Assembly: GCF_018100925.1 (NCBI RefSeq)
Contig: NZ_JAGJEH010000003.1
Location: 62,001 to 126,000 of the forward strand
Length of the DNA: 64,000 nt
DNA from: Pseudoalteromonas luteoviolacea
GTDB lineage: Bacteria; Pseudomonadota; Gammaproteobacteria; Enterobacterales; Alteromonadaceae
Direction of reading: 5' to 3'
Shown: one piece after another, positions 37,401 to 46,202 of the stretch
How positions within the stretch are numbered: the stretch's first letter is position 1
Layout of the letters: every line of letters begins with the position of its first letter
Notes under the pieces: model-generated
Databases searched by the model: none
Seen by the model: only the letters and a program-made list of their open reading frames with translations
Told to the model about the DNA's origin: nothing
Translations under genes and position numbers: made by a program

Positions 37401-38877
37401 TTTTCAAACTTTTCCTGCCAAGGTGCAGGGTATATGCAATATCAGCAATGCTCGCATCTGGGTTTTTGGCGATATACTCTGCCAAGTTGTTTTCCATTTC
37501 GATTAAGGCAGCATCGGTATTGGCCGATAACGAAATAAGATGCTCATCTCTAGATGGGCCAGAATAAGGCTGCTCTTGATGATCCTCAAAAATAACGTGA
37601 GCATTACTGCCGCCCAACCCGAACGAGCTCACACCTGCACGCAATGTACCGCCCAGTCCGCCATCCCAACTTGCACAGTGCTGATTGACATAAAATGGAC
37701 TATTTTCAATATGTAGCAAAGGGTTAGCCGCAGTGTAATTTAAACTCGCCGGGAGCGTTTTATGCTGCATAGATAAAATGGTCTTAATTGCACCTGCAAC
37801 GCCTGCTGCTTCGCCTGCATGGCCAATATTGGATTTGACTGATCCGATGGCAATACGGCAGTCTTCAACCTCATCAAAAACCTGCTTTAGCGCAGAGATC
37901 TCTATTGGATCGCCTATTTTAGTTGCCGTACCATGGGTTTCGATATACTGAATAGAATCGGGGCTAATTTCCGCTCTTTGCAATGCATCACTGATAACCT
38001 GAGCTTGGCCGCTCACACTTGGCGCCGTAAATCCTACTTTGTTTTCGCCATCGTTATTGATGGCCGAACCTTTGATCACTGCAAGAATATTGTCATTGTC
38101 TTCAACAGCATCTTCCAATCGTTTAAGGACTAAAACGCCACAGCCTTCTCCGGGCACAGTGCCCTGCGCCAACTCATCAAAAGGGCGACATACGCCATCT
38201 GGCGATAGAATCATATCCTCTTGATATAGGTAGCCTTGCTCTGCAAGTGCACCAATATATACGCCACCAGCCAAAGCAATATCACACTCACCTATATTTA
38301 AGGCCTGGCAAGCTAAGTGGATATTCACTAATGAAGTTGAGCAAGTGGTATTATTTGAAATTGCAGGCCCAGTCAAATTCAACTTATGTGATACGCGAGA
38401 ACACAAATACCCAGGTTCATTCACACTCGCCAATGCGTAACCATCTGCCATTGACGAACTTGCTAAACTTTCATCTACTTTTCTCAGCCAACGTGTATTG
38501 CTGCTCGCCCCCGCGTATAAACCTATAAGTCCATCATAGTTTTCACTGGTGTACCCGGCAGTCTCTAAAGCTTCCCAAACCACCTCGTGAAATACACCAA
38601 ACTGCGGATCCATAAATTGCGCTTCAGCGGCGCTATAGCCAAATAACTCTGCATCAAAGCACTTTTTTCTCGCCACAAAGCCCGCACGCTTTACGTAGTC
38701 ACGATGTGAAATCGTGCCTTTATCTAAACCTTGTTCTACTAACTCGCTTTCCTCGAGCTCTTTGATACCTTCGCTGCCTGAGTGTAACAACTGCCAATAT
38801 TGTTCTATATTTTGTGCTGCAGGGAACCTGCCTGCCATTCCTATGACGGCGATTTCTAATCCGTTATACTCTTTCAT
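31429..38877 (-). CDS. Hybrid PKS-NRPS: KS - AT - ACP - C - luciferase-like monooxygenase - A - PCP
   Basis: 2482 residues. KS: TTCSTSL (Cys near 176), ETHGTATKIGDP, SNIGHAGE, all catalytic residues present. AT: FPGQGAQ near 530, GHSLGEY near 620, HAMH near 718, closest to malonyl-type HAFH. ACP: LGVDSLMS near 950. No KR, DH or ER, so a beta-keto unit is expected. C: HHICSDN near 1144 (Asn for the usual Gly). Residues ~1495-1845 are a luciferase-like flavin monooxygenase (VWTPERHFGAFGG, GRIGLGFAAGWSP, PIWTTTAGH) of the kind seen embedded in natural-product megasynthases. A: YTSGSTGTPKG near 2020, but the A5 motif is NVWAPAE instead of NxYGPTE; pocket read as D-V-W-S-N-A-V-V-Y-K, unassigned. 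PCP: LGGQSLLA near 2417, then an acidic tail (ENLIEFEL). The ATG overlaps the stop of the preceding NRPS gene by four bases (ATGA), so the two are translationally coupled. Confidence 0.93.
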   Translation of the reverse strand: MKEYNGLEIAVIGMAGRFPAAQNIEQYWQLLHSGSEGIKELEESELVEQGLDKGTISHRDYVKRAGFVARKKCFDAELFGYSAAEAQFMDPQFGVFHEVVWEALETAGYTSENYDGLIGLYAGASSNTRWLRKVDESLASSSMADGYALASVNEPGYLCSRVSHKLNLTGPAISNNTTCSTSLVNIHLACQALNIGECDIALAGGVYIGALAEQGYLYQEDMILSPDGVCRPFDELAQGTVPGEGCGVLVLKRLEDAVEDNDNILAVIKGSAINNDGENKVGFTAPSVSGQAQVISDALQRAEISPDSIQYIETHGTATKIGDPIEISALKQVFDEVEDCRIAIGSVKSNIGHAGEAAGVAGAIKTILSMQHKTLPASLNYTAANPLLHIENSPFYVNQHCASWDGGLGGTLRAGVSSFGLGGSNAHVIFEDHQEQPYSGPSRDEHLISLSANTDAALIEMENNLAEYIAKNPDASIADIAYTLHLGRKSLKIKSNFVAKNLDDLKTQLQGKTKHTQIEQSKTKTLCFLFPGQGAQYINMGRDIFDTEPVFKASMLKGFDLYEQSTGVALQEMLYPANEYEARELIATEYAQPALFIFEYALFELFTSWGCDAKAFLGHSLGEYVAACAAGVMSYEDALTIVAKRGQLVASMQEGAMLAVAAKLEEVESYICDGLAIAALNAPHRVVVSGDKELIQQLQRQLQEQQISATQLHTSHAMHSAHLEPILSDFKACMSNIALNAPHTPFLSNLTGDWADSEQVQTPLYWEQHLRHTVKFADCAQVLLKDPDVICVELGPGNTLSQLVAQNGVGNGAQAVSIATTRSAKQHVQHAESALLASLSQLQLAGYDIDWTKFYDAEQRCRVALPTYPFANTCYYAPELMRIGSVNTTPQSSQVHDEVTHAEEHQVQSMRLVSSDAGLTGIQSQLLAIWSKYLANDTLKIDDNLLNLGVDSLMSIRVITEIRETFEIELSIDTIFTLATVAEQADEIQKKRDASAHDLVLPPIYATGKTELSTLSTSQQRLWMISQLEDGLSAYNNAFCVFIKNVCIASMKKTLSEIVNRHSILRTRYRNVNGQPVQQITDNCDVEIITRDVSDVCESERMDAARALFDEFLLEPTPLEDGVMVRAFLIKFDAHRDILCISQHHICSDNWTVNILVEEMSKIYLAYTKGEAHDLPPLPIQYIDYADWQSRWLGQNELANQIEFWKEYLLDAPDVNNLPTDFTRPKYQSYRGAQYIKTIGNNVLGGLNRLSQEQGTTLYMTMQAAFSSFIGRYSNEDDIIVGFQVANRLQKEVEPLVGFFVNTLVLRSDLTGDPTFSEFLATTKQNLLKCYSNSHLPFESLVDELNPNRSLSYEPIAQIQLVYMDQSQTVGGGRGDFDEEQAQVFESVPFTAPFSKYDLTLYFRVLDTGVECVWEYATDLFRADTIERMADNFECLLSSIIAQPSQTIRALPMLSEQEKSTQYVDWHTDSEGSLSHSVYNQLTASEQQIEGSEKSVNFSLFFFANDAGDSRLGKYNLLMQGAKFADQHGFEAVWTPERHFGAFGGLFPNPAITAAAIAGMTERVKIRAGSCVLPLHNPVRVAEDWSVIDNISGGRIGLGFAAGWSPQDFVLAPQGYESRRDDLQAGIKTVKSLWKGETLEMPSGNGKIEEVSIRPRPIQTDIPIWTTTAGHVDAFIRAGQAGQNVLTHLLGQSLDDLADKVAAYRDAWKKAGHMGHGTVTLLAHTFIAENEAVIFDHVKEPFKRYLVTSAGSPQEIARLVGESADMVLSGDLNQSDELNAITERAFMRYYHSNALLGTVDSCKPTVEKIAASGVNEIACLVDFGVDESLVLDNLQNLHQLKALFTESVEKQQADLKLSSNEVTDVLSSGSQWCLHTLFEQTAAQLPSAIALKLDGETLTYAELNDRANRLANYLIEHHQIVSEQVVALCLGRSFEMYIAILAVLKSGGAYVAIDPSLPQQRTELILSESQAELLLTRAEDIFAYPLQGVSTVYTEDSTLFSDYSPANLDIKVTPSQLSNIIYTSGSTGTPKGIMIEHRNMTRLFDACPTAMKRTAHDIGCAFHSYVFDVSGWEMWGSLLHGGQLVLIPDTLIEDMGDLYRLLVDEKVTHLSMTPSAFYTLQSLFDVKNHALSLVNVNLAGEALNFKMLRPWYELDTQNRPRFFNVWAPAEVTVYASAREISQLDIELGISNIGAAFNDMALCILNEKQQPQPIGVPGELYAGGAGVSRGYLNNTELTAKSFISNPLVQGEKDIWYRTGDICRWMPDGSLEFMERKDRQVKLRGLRVELSEIDVCLNAFDGIKEAVVLAEKEGAEQYLVAYLVLEDSVNKEKLFTHVKQTLINQLPAYMIPNVYTVIDDIPRNVSGKIDKEALKLKLKETQQEYIEPRTETERVVHDIWAEVLGLKTISVTSNFFALGGQSLLAINVVNKLMTEFGFEIKTKLIFEYSSVESISALIDSVNIVEQNENGETDLEHENLIEFEL

Positions 38878-41800
38878 ATCTCAGTCCCAGTTTTTATTTT
38901 TGAATTGTTTTTATTAAACTTTTTTCTTGCCAACATAATTCGGTTTTTCGCACCATCTAGGTTTTTGCGCTTAACCTTATTGACATTCGACTTGCTCACA
39001 AATTGACTTAGCTGCCCAACACTCGGGTACTGGAATAAGTCTGCAATTTGTAATGATGTATTGAGTTGATGATTGATTTCTTTGCATACAGAAATCGTGT
39101 TTAATGAGTTTCCACCCACTTCGAAAAAGTTATCATCAATGCTTAACTCATTGATGCTTATACCCAGCTCCTTGCTCCAAATCTCCAGTATCACTGTTTC
39201 GACACCAGCTTTTGCCGCGACACGCTTGTGACTTGAAACAGGCTTTGCCATCAATGCTAAGCGATCCACTTTGCCATTCGCTGACAATGGGAAGGTGTCG
39301 ACAACCGAAATGGCACTCGGTACCATGTAAGCAGGCAGCTTAAGCTGTAAGGCTTGGCGCAAGCTGTTGATAAACTCGGGGCTGCCTTCATTGGGATTGG
39401 CAACTTGGACAAATGCACATAGCACTTGATTTTCAGCACGCTCTTTGACCAACACCACAGCGTCATGAACCGATTCAAGGTCTCTCATTTTTGACTCAAT
39501 TTCACCGAGTTCAATCCGCATCCCTCTGAGTTTTACTTGGCCATCAAGTCGGCCTAAAAACTCTATGCTGCCATCGCTGAGCCAACGCGCTAAATCACCG
39601 GTGCGATAAGCCTTATGCTCCACACCTAACATGTTCAATGTCACAAATCGCTGGGCGGTCAATTGAGCCTGCTTTAAATACCCCAAACCTACTTGACAAC
39701 CAGCAATATATAGCTCTCCTTGCGCTCCTTTGGGTGCCAAATTGCCATCTTTATCGAGGATCAACAGTTTAGTATTGGCCGAGGGATAACCTATGGGCAC
39801 CCGTTTGTCTTTTCTCAATGTGTTGAAATGCCAATACGATACTTCAATTGCAGCTTCTGTTGGCCCGTACTGATTAACCAATTCAACGTTTTCAAAGGCG
39901 TCAATTACTTGTGCTTGAAGGTTATAATTCAACGCCTCCCCACTGGTCATCAGTAGCCTTAGAGACTCTAACTTAGAGGTATCTGCATGATTGATAAACA
40001 GCTGCAACATCGAAGGAACAAAATGAATAATCGTTATACCCTGAGCTACTATTGTGTCCGTCAGGTAGTCCGGATCAGACTGCGCACCAGGTTTGGCCAA
40101 AATCAAAGTGCCGCCTGATGTGAGTGGCCACAATATCTCTCCCAAAGAAACGTCAAAGCTAATTTGGGTTTTCTGTAGTATTTTATCATTCGGCTGCATC
40201 TTGAATTGATGCTGCAAAGTATGAAGCCGATTCACCAAGCCACTGTGGCTATTTAGCGTTCCCTTTGGCTGACCCGTTGAGCCTGAAGTATAAAAAACAT
40301 AAGCCAAGTCGGAAGGCGCCACCTGTACTTCACTCGTCGCAATATTCTCTACTTCGCATGCACTAAACACGCTGTCTTGTAACTGCATGTGCACCTGCTC
40401 AAACTCATCCAGCAACACCAGTTGGCCTTCATAGTCTGGTAAAACCGATTGAATATGGGTGTGCGTCAATATCAGCATTGACTCAGAGTCATCAATCAAG
40501 TGCTTTAAGCGGTCTTTTGGCAAACTCGGCTCTAGCGGAAGATATGCAGCGCCCGTCTTGAAAATGGCCAGCATGCCCACAACCAACCCAAGTGAACGTT
40601 CAGTACATACCCCAACCAATGCAGACGGCGGAACCTTGACAGTATTTTTTAAATAATGTGCGAGTCGGTTTGCCCTTTCATTGAGCTGTGCAAAAGTCAG
40701 ATCAGTGCCTTCAAACGACACAGCGATAGCATCTGGGGTTTTCGTGACTTGCAACTCGAACAGTTCATGAATACACAACGATGGAGAGAAGTCCACAGCG
40801 GTATCATTTAGTTCGTTGACCAGATGTTGTTGCTCTTGCTCTGATAACATCTGCAATTGACGCAGCGGAGTATTAGACAGCCCTTGGTAACGACTTAAAC
40901 CAACCAGCAAGTTGTGTAGGTGCTCACTCAGTTGTCGAATATATGCATCTTGAAACAAGGTCACGTCATAAACCCAATTAATAGAGATCCCACTGTCGCT
41001 GACCTGAATATCAATATCTAAATCAAATTTCGTTTGAACACTTGTCACTTGAAAAGGCTGAACATCTATATCCACAGCTGCTGTCGAATCAAACAGCGAC
41101 GCATTATGGATACCAAAGTCGTTATTAATGGTTAGCATGATTTGAAACAGAGGGCTGTGGGCTGTACTTCGCGGCACTTTAAGCTCATCAACCAATAGCT
41201 CAAACGGTACGTCTTGGTTAGATTGCGCCTCCATATGCACCGTCTTTACATAGTTGAAATACTCACCCAATGACGCTTTGTCGGTATCCACACGAAGCAC
41301 TAAGGTATTCACAAAACAACCAATTAGCGCCTCTACATCTGGTTGAAGCCTGTTCGCCACAGGCGTACCAATTACTACATCCGAGTCATTACTGTGACGG
41401 GCAAGCACCAACGCGAGTGCACCGTGGAGCAACATAAACGGGGTTAATTGATGGTGTTTAGCCAAACGAATAAGCCTGCTGCTCGTGTCTCTGTCCAAAC
41501 AGCTTGCCACCTTTTTGCCGCGATACTCTTTAACTTTTGGACGTGCTGAGCTCAGCGGTAAACGATGTGTCGCAGGCAGCTCAGATAACTTGCTTTTCCA
41601 ATACGCCAATTGTTGGGTCACAGCAGGTGTATTGAGATTATTATGCTGCCAGTTGGCGTAATCATAATACTGCACTTTAAGCGCTGGCAGTGGGTCTGGC
41701 TCTTCATTTAGGAAGACGCGATATAAACTAAAAAACTCTTTCATCAATAACTGAGCAGACCAGCCATCAGAGGCGATATGGTGCATATTGAGTACCAGCA

Positions 41801-44800
41801 CACCTTTGGGGCTATCGCCTTTAACGATCTCAAAGCAACTGACCCTGAGCATCGGCGCTTGCCTTAAATCAAATGGTTTAGCCACCTCATCATTGATAAG
41901 TGCTTGGATGCCTTCTCGATTGCTATCTCCCTCAATATGGTGCGTCTGGTGTGATAAATCATGAACCGCAACCTTGAAGTCCACCTCTGTCATAGGTATG
42001 ACATGCTGATGCACCTCTTTATCCTGTTCTCTGTAAACCGTTCTTAGGACATGGTGGCGGTCTATAATGGTCGCAAATACCCGTTCCAGTAAATTTAAGT
42101 CCAGCGTTGATGAATATTCCAAAGCCACAGATATATTGTATTGAGAAGCCCCACCCTGTAATTTATCGATAAACCACAACCTGTTTTGTGCAGAAGATAA
42201 AATGCGATAACTTGATGCACGCTCAACAGGCACAATGTGGCGAGATAGAGCCGACTCTGTGTGTGATTCACTCGATGTGGCTAGGTGGCAGTTTATACGC
42301 TGCTCAATCATCGCTGCCAAGCTGGACAAAGTCTTTGATTCAAACACGCTCTGAACCGGTAACTCAACTTCGAACTGAGCGCGAATGCGTGACACTAAAC
42401 GAATGCTCATCAAGGAGTTTCCACCAAGCTGAAAGAAATTTGCAGCGGTACTCAACTTGTCGGCATCAATGCCCAGTAGCTCAGCCAATATCGCCACCAA
42501 CTTCTTTTCTGCTTCGGTGGTAGGTGCAACATAACCCTGAACCAACGCGCCTAAGTCAGGTAACGGTAAAGCGCGGCGATCTACCTTACCATTTTTGGTC
42601 AATGGCCATGCGTCAACCGCCAGCAATACACTCGGGATCATGTGATCTGGTAATTGTGCCAAAAGTTCCAGCTTAACTTTTTTTACCCAGTCAAATTGTT
42701 CTTCATTGTCCAACTGATGCGCAGGCTTGATATACCCGATAAGCTGTAGTTCACTGCCCAACTCTGTGGCAGTGACCAATGCTGAGTCGATGTCTGGGTG
42801 AGCTGTCAATTGTGCCTCAACATCTCCCAACTCTAATCGAAATCCGCGTATTTTAACCTGCTGATCTTCTCTCCCAACAAACGCCAGTTTTCCATTATCT
42901 AGATAGCGTACCAAGTCCCCAGTGCGATACAACCGCTCTGAGCTGGCGGGATTGTTTTGATCATAAAAAGGATTTGAGATAAAACGTTGTTGGGTTAATG
43001 TCGGCAGGTTGAGATAGCCTTGCGCCACCCCTTTACCACCGATGTACAATTCACCTATCGCACCGTAGGGCAGTAACCGCTGCTGTCGGTCCAAAATAAA
43101 ATACTGAACATTCGCACTGGCACATCCAATATGGATTTGTTCACCGTTGGAAATATTTCCTCGTGAACTGTATATCGTGATTTCAGTGGGACCGTAATAA
43201 TTGTAAAATTGGACTCCGAGCGCCCGCCACTTTTTGACTAACTCTAAGGAGCAGCTTTCCCCTCCCGTCGCGACTACTTTAAGAGATTGATAAGTATCTG
43301 GCTTTACAACTTCGAGGATAGAGGGTGTCATAAGCAAATGGGTGACATCAGCATAAAGTTCCAATTCTTTTTGAAAGTCCATGGATGAAGCCAGTCTCAA
43401 TTTCGAGCCTGATGCCAAAGCACACCAGTAGAGCCATATTGCCGCATCAAATGCAATTGAGGTGGCCTGATAAAATACATCGTCCGGCCCGCCGTTAAAT
43501 GGCGGACAGGTGGTACTATGCAACATGGTATTTGTCAGACTTGCATGGGAAATCATCACACCTTTTGGCTTCCCAGTGGAGCCCGATGTATACACTACAT
43601 AAGCAAGATGATGAGCATTTAAGCCTAGCGTTTCTTTCGCAATATTTTGAGTGCTATAGTGGCTATACAGCTGCACATCATCTAAATTGATAACCTCTCC
43701 AGAAAAGCCTGTTAGCGCGTCATGCGCTTGTCGATGACTAACCATGGTTGTCAGCGCAGCATCCTCAAACATATACTCTAGCCGCGTTCGAGGATAACTC
43801 GGATCTAGTGGAATGTAGGCTCCCCCAGCTTTCAAGATCCCCAATATTCCTACTATCATTTCCAGTGAGCGCTCAGCGCACAATCCAACAAGTGTGTTCG
43901 GTTTAACACCGTGCTTTTGCACCAAATGATGGGCGAGCTGGTTGGCACGCTCGTTAAGCTCTTTGTATGTCATGCTTTTCGTTGCAAATATCAATGCAAC
44001 ACTATTGGGCCTAATTTGTGCTTGCTGCTCTATAAACTCATGAATAAATGGCGCATGAGGATATTCCTGCTGGGTGGCATTAAGCTCGGTTACTAGATAG
44101 TGGGTTTCTTGCTCATCGAGCATGGGTACATCATGTGGAGAAATGCGCAAATTGGATATGTGACTCAGTTCGGTGAGTAAACGGCAAAAGTGCTTGCTGA
44201 ATCTTTTAACTGCCTGTTCTGAAAATAGGCTTGTGTCATATACCCAGTTTATTTCCAAACCTTGCTCGTTTATATTGAGTTCTACGCTCAAATCAAACTT
44301 GGCCAGCACTGAGTCGACTTGGCATCGCCTTATAGTCACGCCTGCCAACGATTCGTTTAACCCCTCAACGCCATTTCCAAAGTTGCCATTGTTAACTGTC
44401 ATCGCAATTTGAAATAGCGGACTGTGGCTGGTGCTTCTTGAAATATTTAACGACTCGGCTAGCTGTTCGAGCGGCACATCTTGGTTTGCCTGCGCCTGTT
44501 GGTGAACTTGCTTGATATGTTCAAAATAACTGGCCAGTGATTCTTGGTCGGTGTCGACTCGCAGTACCAAGGTATTCACAAAGAACCCGATCAATGAGGC
44601 CAACTCTTTTTGAGCCCGATTTGCCACTGGAGTGCCTATGACAATATCTGCGCTATTACTGTGCCGAGAAAACAATAGTGACAATGCACCGTGTAATAGC
44701 ATAAATGGTGTCATGCCATTTTGTTTGGCTAGAGTGTGTAAATTATTACTTATCGGTGCAGGCAACCTGTCTTGAGTTATACCACCTACATATTGCTTTA

Positions 44801-45665
44801 CCGAAGGCCTAGGGTGACACAGCGGTAAATTGTGCACCACTGGCAGATCTTGTAATTGCTGAGTCCAATAGCCTATTTGTTTGTCCAAGCGCTTGTTAGA
44901 TAGCGACTCGCGCTGCCAATAGGCATAGTCTACATACTGTATTTCTAACGCTGGTATGGATGTTTTCTTGCCTTCAATCAATGCTTGGTACAAGGTAAAG
45001 AATTCTTTCGCCAACACATCTATGGACCAACCATCTGATGCAATATGATGCATACTTAACGTCAATACAGCGTACGTCAGATCCGTTTTGAAGTATCTTG
45101 CACGCAGCATCAAATCCTCAGACAAATTGAACGCTTTTTGTTGCTCCTGTGCGGCCAACAGGCGGATTAATTGCCGCTGCTTTTCTTCACTATACTGAGA
45201 TAAATCTTCACAAGTTAATTCAAATTCGACGGCCGATGCAGGTCGAATTGACTGTTTCACTTCACCTTCATATTCAATGTAAACAGTTCTGAGCACTTCA
45301 TGTCTGCTGACAATTATATTGAATACTTGCTTCATTACAGCAATATCCAAACTCGGGGTCACCTCATAGGAGACTGACATATTATATTGTGACGATCCCC
45401 CGTGGAGTTTATCAATGAGCCACAACCCTTGCTGAGCAAAAGACATTGGATGCAGCTGCTCTGCTACCTCGCTTCGTGCTATTTTTTTTATTCTTTTGTC
45501 TAAGGTTTTGTCTGTTAGATAGTCTATTAATTGATTTTTATTATCTTTAATTAGCTGAGCAATTTCAGGGCTTATTCTGCCCTTTGGCGCTTTGGCTTTC
45601 AAAACCCCGTTGTCTAAATAAATACTCACGCCCAGCTCTGTTATTTTTGAATATACTTCCTTCAC
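38874..45665 (-). CDS. NRPS: docking - C - A - PCP - C - A - PCP
   Basis: 2263 residues. Start is GTG at 45665, supported by GAGGT five bases upstream. Residues 1-55 form a TubC-type docking domain (LGVSIYLDNGVLKAKAPKG). Module 1: C with HHIASDGW near 205, A with YTSGSTGKPKG near 692, pocket D-A-W-L-A-G-Y-I-Y-K (hydrophobic residue likely, not assigned), PCP LGGNSLMS near 1081. Module 2: C with HHIASDGW near 1298, A with YTSGSTGQPKG near 1791, pocket D-V-G-H-M-S-Q-I-E-K (unassigned, distantly serine-like), PCP VGGNSLNT near 2185. The tail is basic and ends by overlapping the next gene. The two C domains are very alike over long stretches (both contain TPFMLLHGAL and IGTPVANR), suggesting internal duplication. 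There is no epimerization domain. Confidence 0.93.
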   Translation of the reverse strand: MKEVYSKITELGVSIYLDNGVLKAKAPKGRISPEIAQLIKDNKNQLIDYLTDKTLDKRIKKIARSEVAEQLHPMSFAQQGLWLIDKLHGGSSQYNMSVSYEVTPSLDIAVMKQVFNIIVSRHEVLRTVYIEYEGEVKQSIRPASAVEFELTCEDLSQYSEEKQRQLIRLLAAQEQQKAFNLSEDLMLRARYFKTDLTYAVLTLSMHHIASDGWSIDVLAKEFFTLYQALIEGKKTSIPALEIQYVDYAYWQRESLSNKRLDKQIGYWTQQLQDLPVVHNLPLCHPRPSVKQYVGGITQDRLPAPISNNLHTLAKQNGMTPFMLLHGALSLLFSRHSNSADIVIGTPVANRAQKELASLIGFFVNTLVLRVDTDQESLASYFEHIKQVHQQAQANQDVPLEQLAESLNISRSTSHSPLFQIAMTVNNGNFGNGVEGLNESLAGVTIRRCQVDSVLAKFDLSVELNINEQGLEINWVYDTSLFSEQAVKRFSKHFCRLLTELSHISNLRISPHDVPMLDEQETHYLVTELNATQQEYPHAPFIHEFIEQQAQIRPNSVALIFATKSMTYKELNERANQLAHHLVQKHGVKPNTLVGLCAERSLEMIVGILGILKAGGAYIPLDPSYPRTRLEYMFEDAALTTMVSHRQAHDALTGFSGEVINLDDVQLYSHYSTQNIAKETLGLNAHHLAYVVYTSGSTGKPKGVMISHASLTNTMLHSTTCPPFNGGPDDVFYQATSIAFDAAIWLYWCALASGSKLRLASSMDFQKELELYADVTHLLMTPSILEVVKPDTYQSLKVVATGGESCSLELVKKWRALGVQFYNYYGPTEITIYSSRGNISNGEQIHIGCASANVQYFILDRQQRLLPYGAIGELYIGGKGVAQGYLNLPTLTQQRFISNPFYDQNNPASSERLYRTGDLVRYLDNGKLAFVGREDQQVKIRGFRLELGDVEAQLTAHPDIDSALVTATELGSELQLIGYIKPAHQLDNEEQFDWVKKVKLELLAQLPDHMIPSVLLAVDAWPLTKNGKVDRRALPLPDLGALVQGYVAPTTEAEKKLVAILAELLGIDADKLSTAANFFQLGGNSLMSIRLVSRIRAQFEVELPVQSVFESKTLSSLAAMIEQRINCHLATSSESHTESALSRHIVPVERASSYRILSSAQNRLWFIDKLQGGASQYNISVALEYSSTLDLNLLERVFATIIDRHHVLRTVYREQDKEVHQHVIPMTEVDFKVAVHDLSHQTHHIEGDSNREGIQALINDEVAKPFDLRQAPMLRVSCFEIVKGDSPKGVLVLNMHHIASDGWSAQLLMKEFFSLYRVFLNEEPDPLPALKVQYYDYANWQHNNLNTPAVTQQLAYWKSKLSELPATHRLPLSSARPKVKEYRGKKVASCLDRDTSSRLIRLAKHHQLTPFMLLHGALALVLARHSNDSDVVIGTPVANRLQPDVEALIGCFVNTLVLRVDTDKASLGEYFNYVKTVHMEAQSNQDVPFELLVDELKVPRSTAHSPLFQIMLTINNDFGIHNASLFDSTAAVDIDVQPFQVTSVQTKFDLDIDIQVSDSGISINWVYDVTLFQDAYIRQLSEHLHNLLVGLSRYQGLSNTPLRQLQMLSEQEQQHLVNELNDTAVDFSPSLCIHELFELQVTKTPDAIAVSFEGTDLTFAQLNERANRLAHYLKNTVKVPPSALVGVCTERSLGLVVGMLAIFKTGAAYLPLEPSLPKDRLKHLIDDSESMLILTHTHIQSVLPDYEGQLVLLDEFEQVHMQLQDSVFSACEVENIATSEVQVAPSDLAYVFYTSGSTGQPKGTLNSHSGLVNRLHTLQHQFKMQPNDKILQKTQISFDVSLGEILWPLTSGGTLILAKPGAQSDPDYLTDTIVAQGITIIHFVPSMLQLFINHADTSKLESLRLLMTSGEALNYNLQAQVIDAFENVELVNQYGPTEAAIEVSYWHFNTLRKDKRVPIGYPSANTKLLILDKDGNLAPKGAQGELYIAGCQVGLGYLKQAQLTAQRFVTLNMLGVEHKAYRTGDLARWLSDGSIEFLGRLDGQVKLRGMRIELGEIESKMRDLESVHDAVVLVKERAENQVLCAFVQVANPNEGSPEFINSLRQALQLKLPAYMVPSAISVVDTFPLSANGKVDRLALMAKPVSSHKRVAAKAGVETVILEIWSKELGISINELSIDDNFFEVGGNSLNTISVCKEINHQLNTSLQIADLFQYPSVGQLSQFVSKSNVNKVKRKNLDGAKNRIMLARKKFNKNNSKIKTGTEI

Positions 45666-45692
45666 TTTTACCTCAAAACTTTTGATGCTTAT

Positions 45693-45714
45693 TTTAATTT
45701 GATCTCAAATTAAA
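45693..45714. promoter_or_regulatory. Perfect palindrome upstream of the two-module NRPS gene
   Basis: TTTAATTTGA (45693-45702) and TCAAATTAAA (45705-45714) are perfect inverted 10-mers separated by two bases, 28 bases before the GTG start. It looks like an operator for a dimeric regulator, or a leader hairpin close to the ribosome site. A similar AATTTGA/TCAAATT pair, in the opposite order, occurs before the FAAL gene at 26678-26705. Confidence 0.5.
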
Positions 45715-45928
45715 CGCGCTTTCCTTTTGAGCTCCCAACACCCAGCTGCCTCATTCAATAGTCTTGGCTCAAGCCCAGCTCCCCAGCAATACTAAACTGG
45801 CAAACAGCCAAAATACGCAGCTTTGGTACTGTTGCTTTAGGCCAAAACACAGCAAAAATTACTTGGTGTTAGGGCATCTACTTTATGATTGAATAATCTT
45901 GGGTACTTACCATTGGCAAGTACGAAAA

Positions 45929-45963
45929 ATAAGTAAGAAGTGGCCAAGTATCGACTGGCCACT
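45929..45963 (-). terminator. Candidate intrinsic terminator after the PhyH gene
   Basis: Minus strand: AGTGGCCA and TGGCCACT form an 8-bp stem with a 7-base loop, followed by the T-rich TTCTTACTTATTTTT. It lies 240 bases past the PhyH stop and would end the upstream transcript, making 38874-45665 the start of a new unit. The rest of the 537-base gap 45666-46202 holds a 9-bp hairpin at 45903-45923, a compound inverted repeat at 46101-46132 and the palindrome at 45693; I see no gene in it. Confidence 0.55.
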
Positions 45964-46100
45964 GTGGGAAAGTTACACCCTACAAAAAATCAATGCATAT
46001 CGCTCTTTGGCAAAGACATATTCAACCACTCATTTGTAAATGAGCTGCATGCTGCCAGCTTAGCGCCATCATTTCTTTATCGAAATTAAACATACTTTTT

Positions 46101-46132
46101 CAGCGCAGTTTGAACACAGTTCAAAGTCGCTG
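46101..46132. repeat. Compound inverted repeat
   Basis: CAGCG (46101-46105) with CGCTG (46128-46132) encloses TTTGAAC (46109-46115) with GTTCAAA (46119-46125). It folds into a long hairpin 70 bases after the PhyH stop but is followed on the minus strand by A-rich, not T-rich, sequence. Confidence 0.5.
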
Positions 46133-46202
46133 TGTTGCTTCAATCATTTTTCAAAGTAACAGCTAAAATATGCGTTATGCCGATTGATAATGTTAATGTG
46201 TA

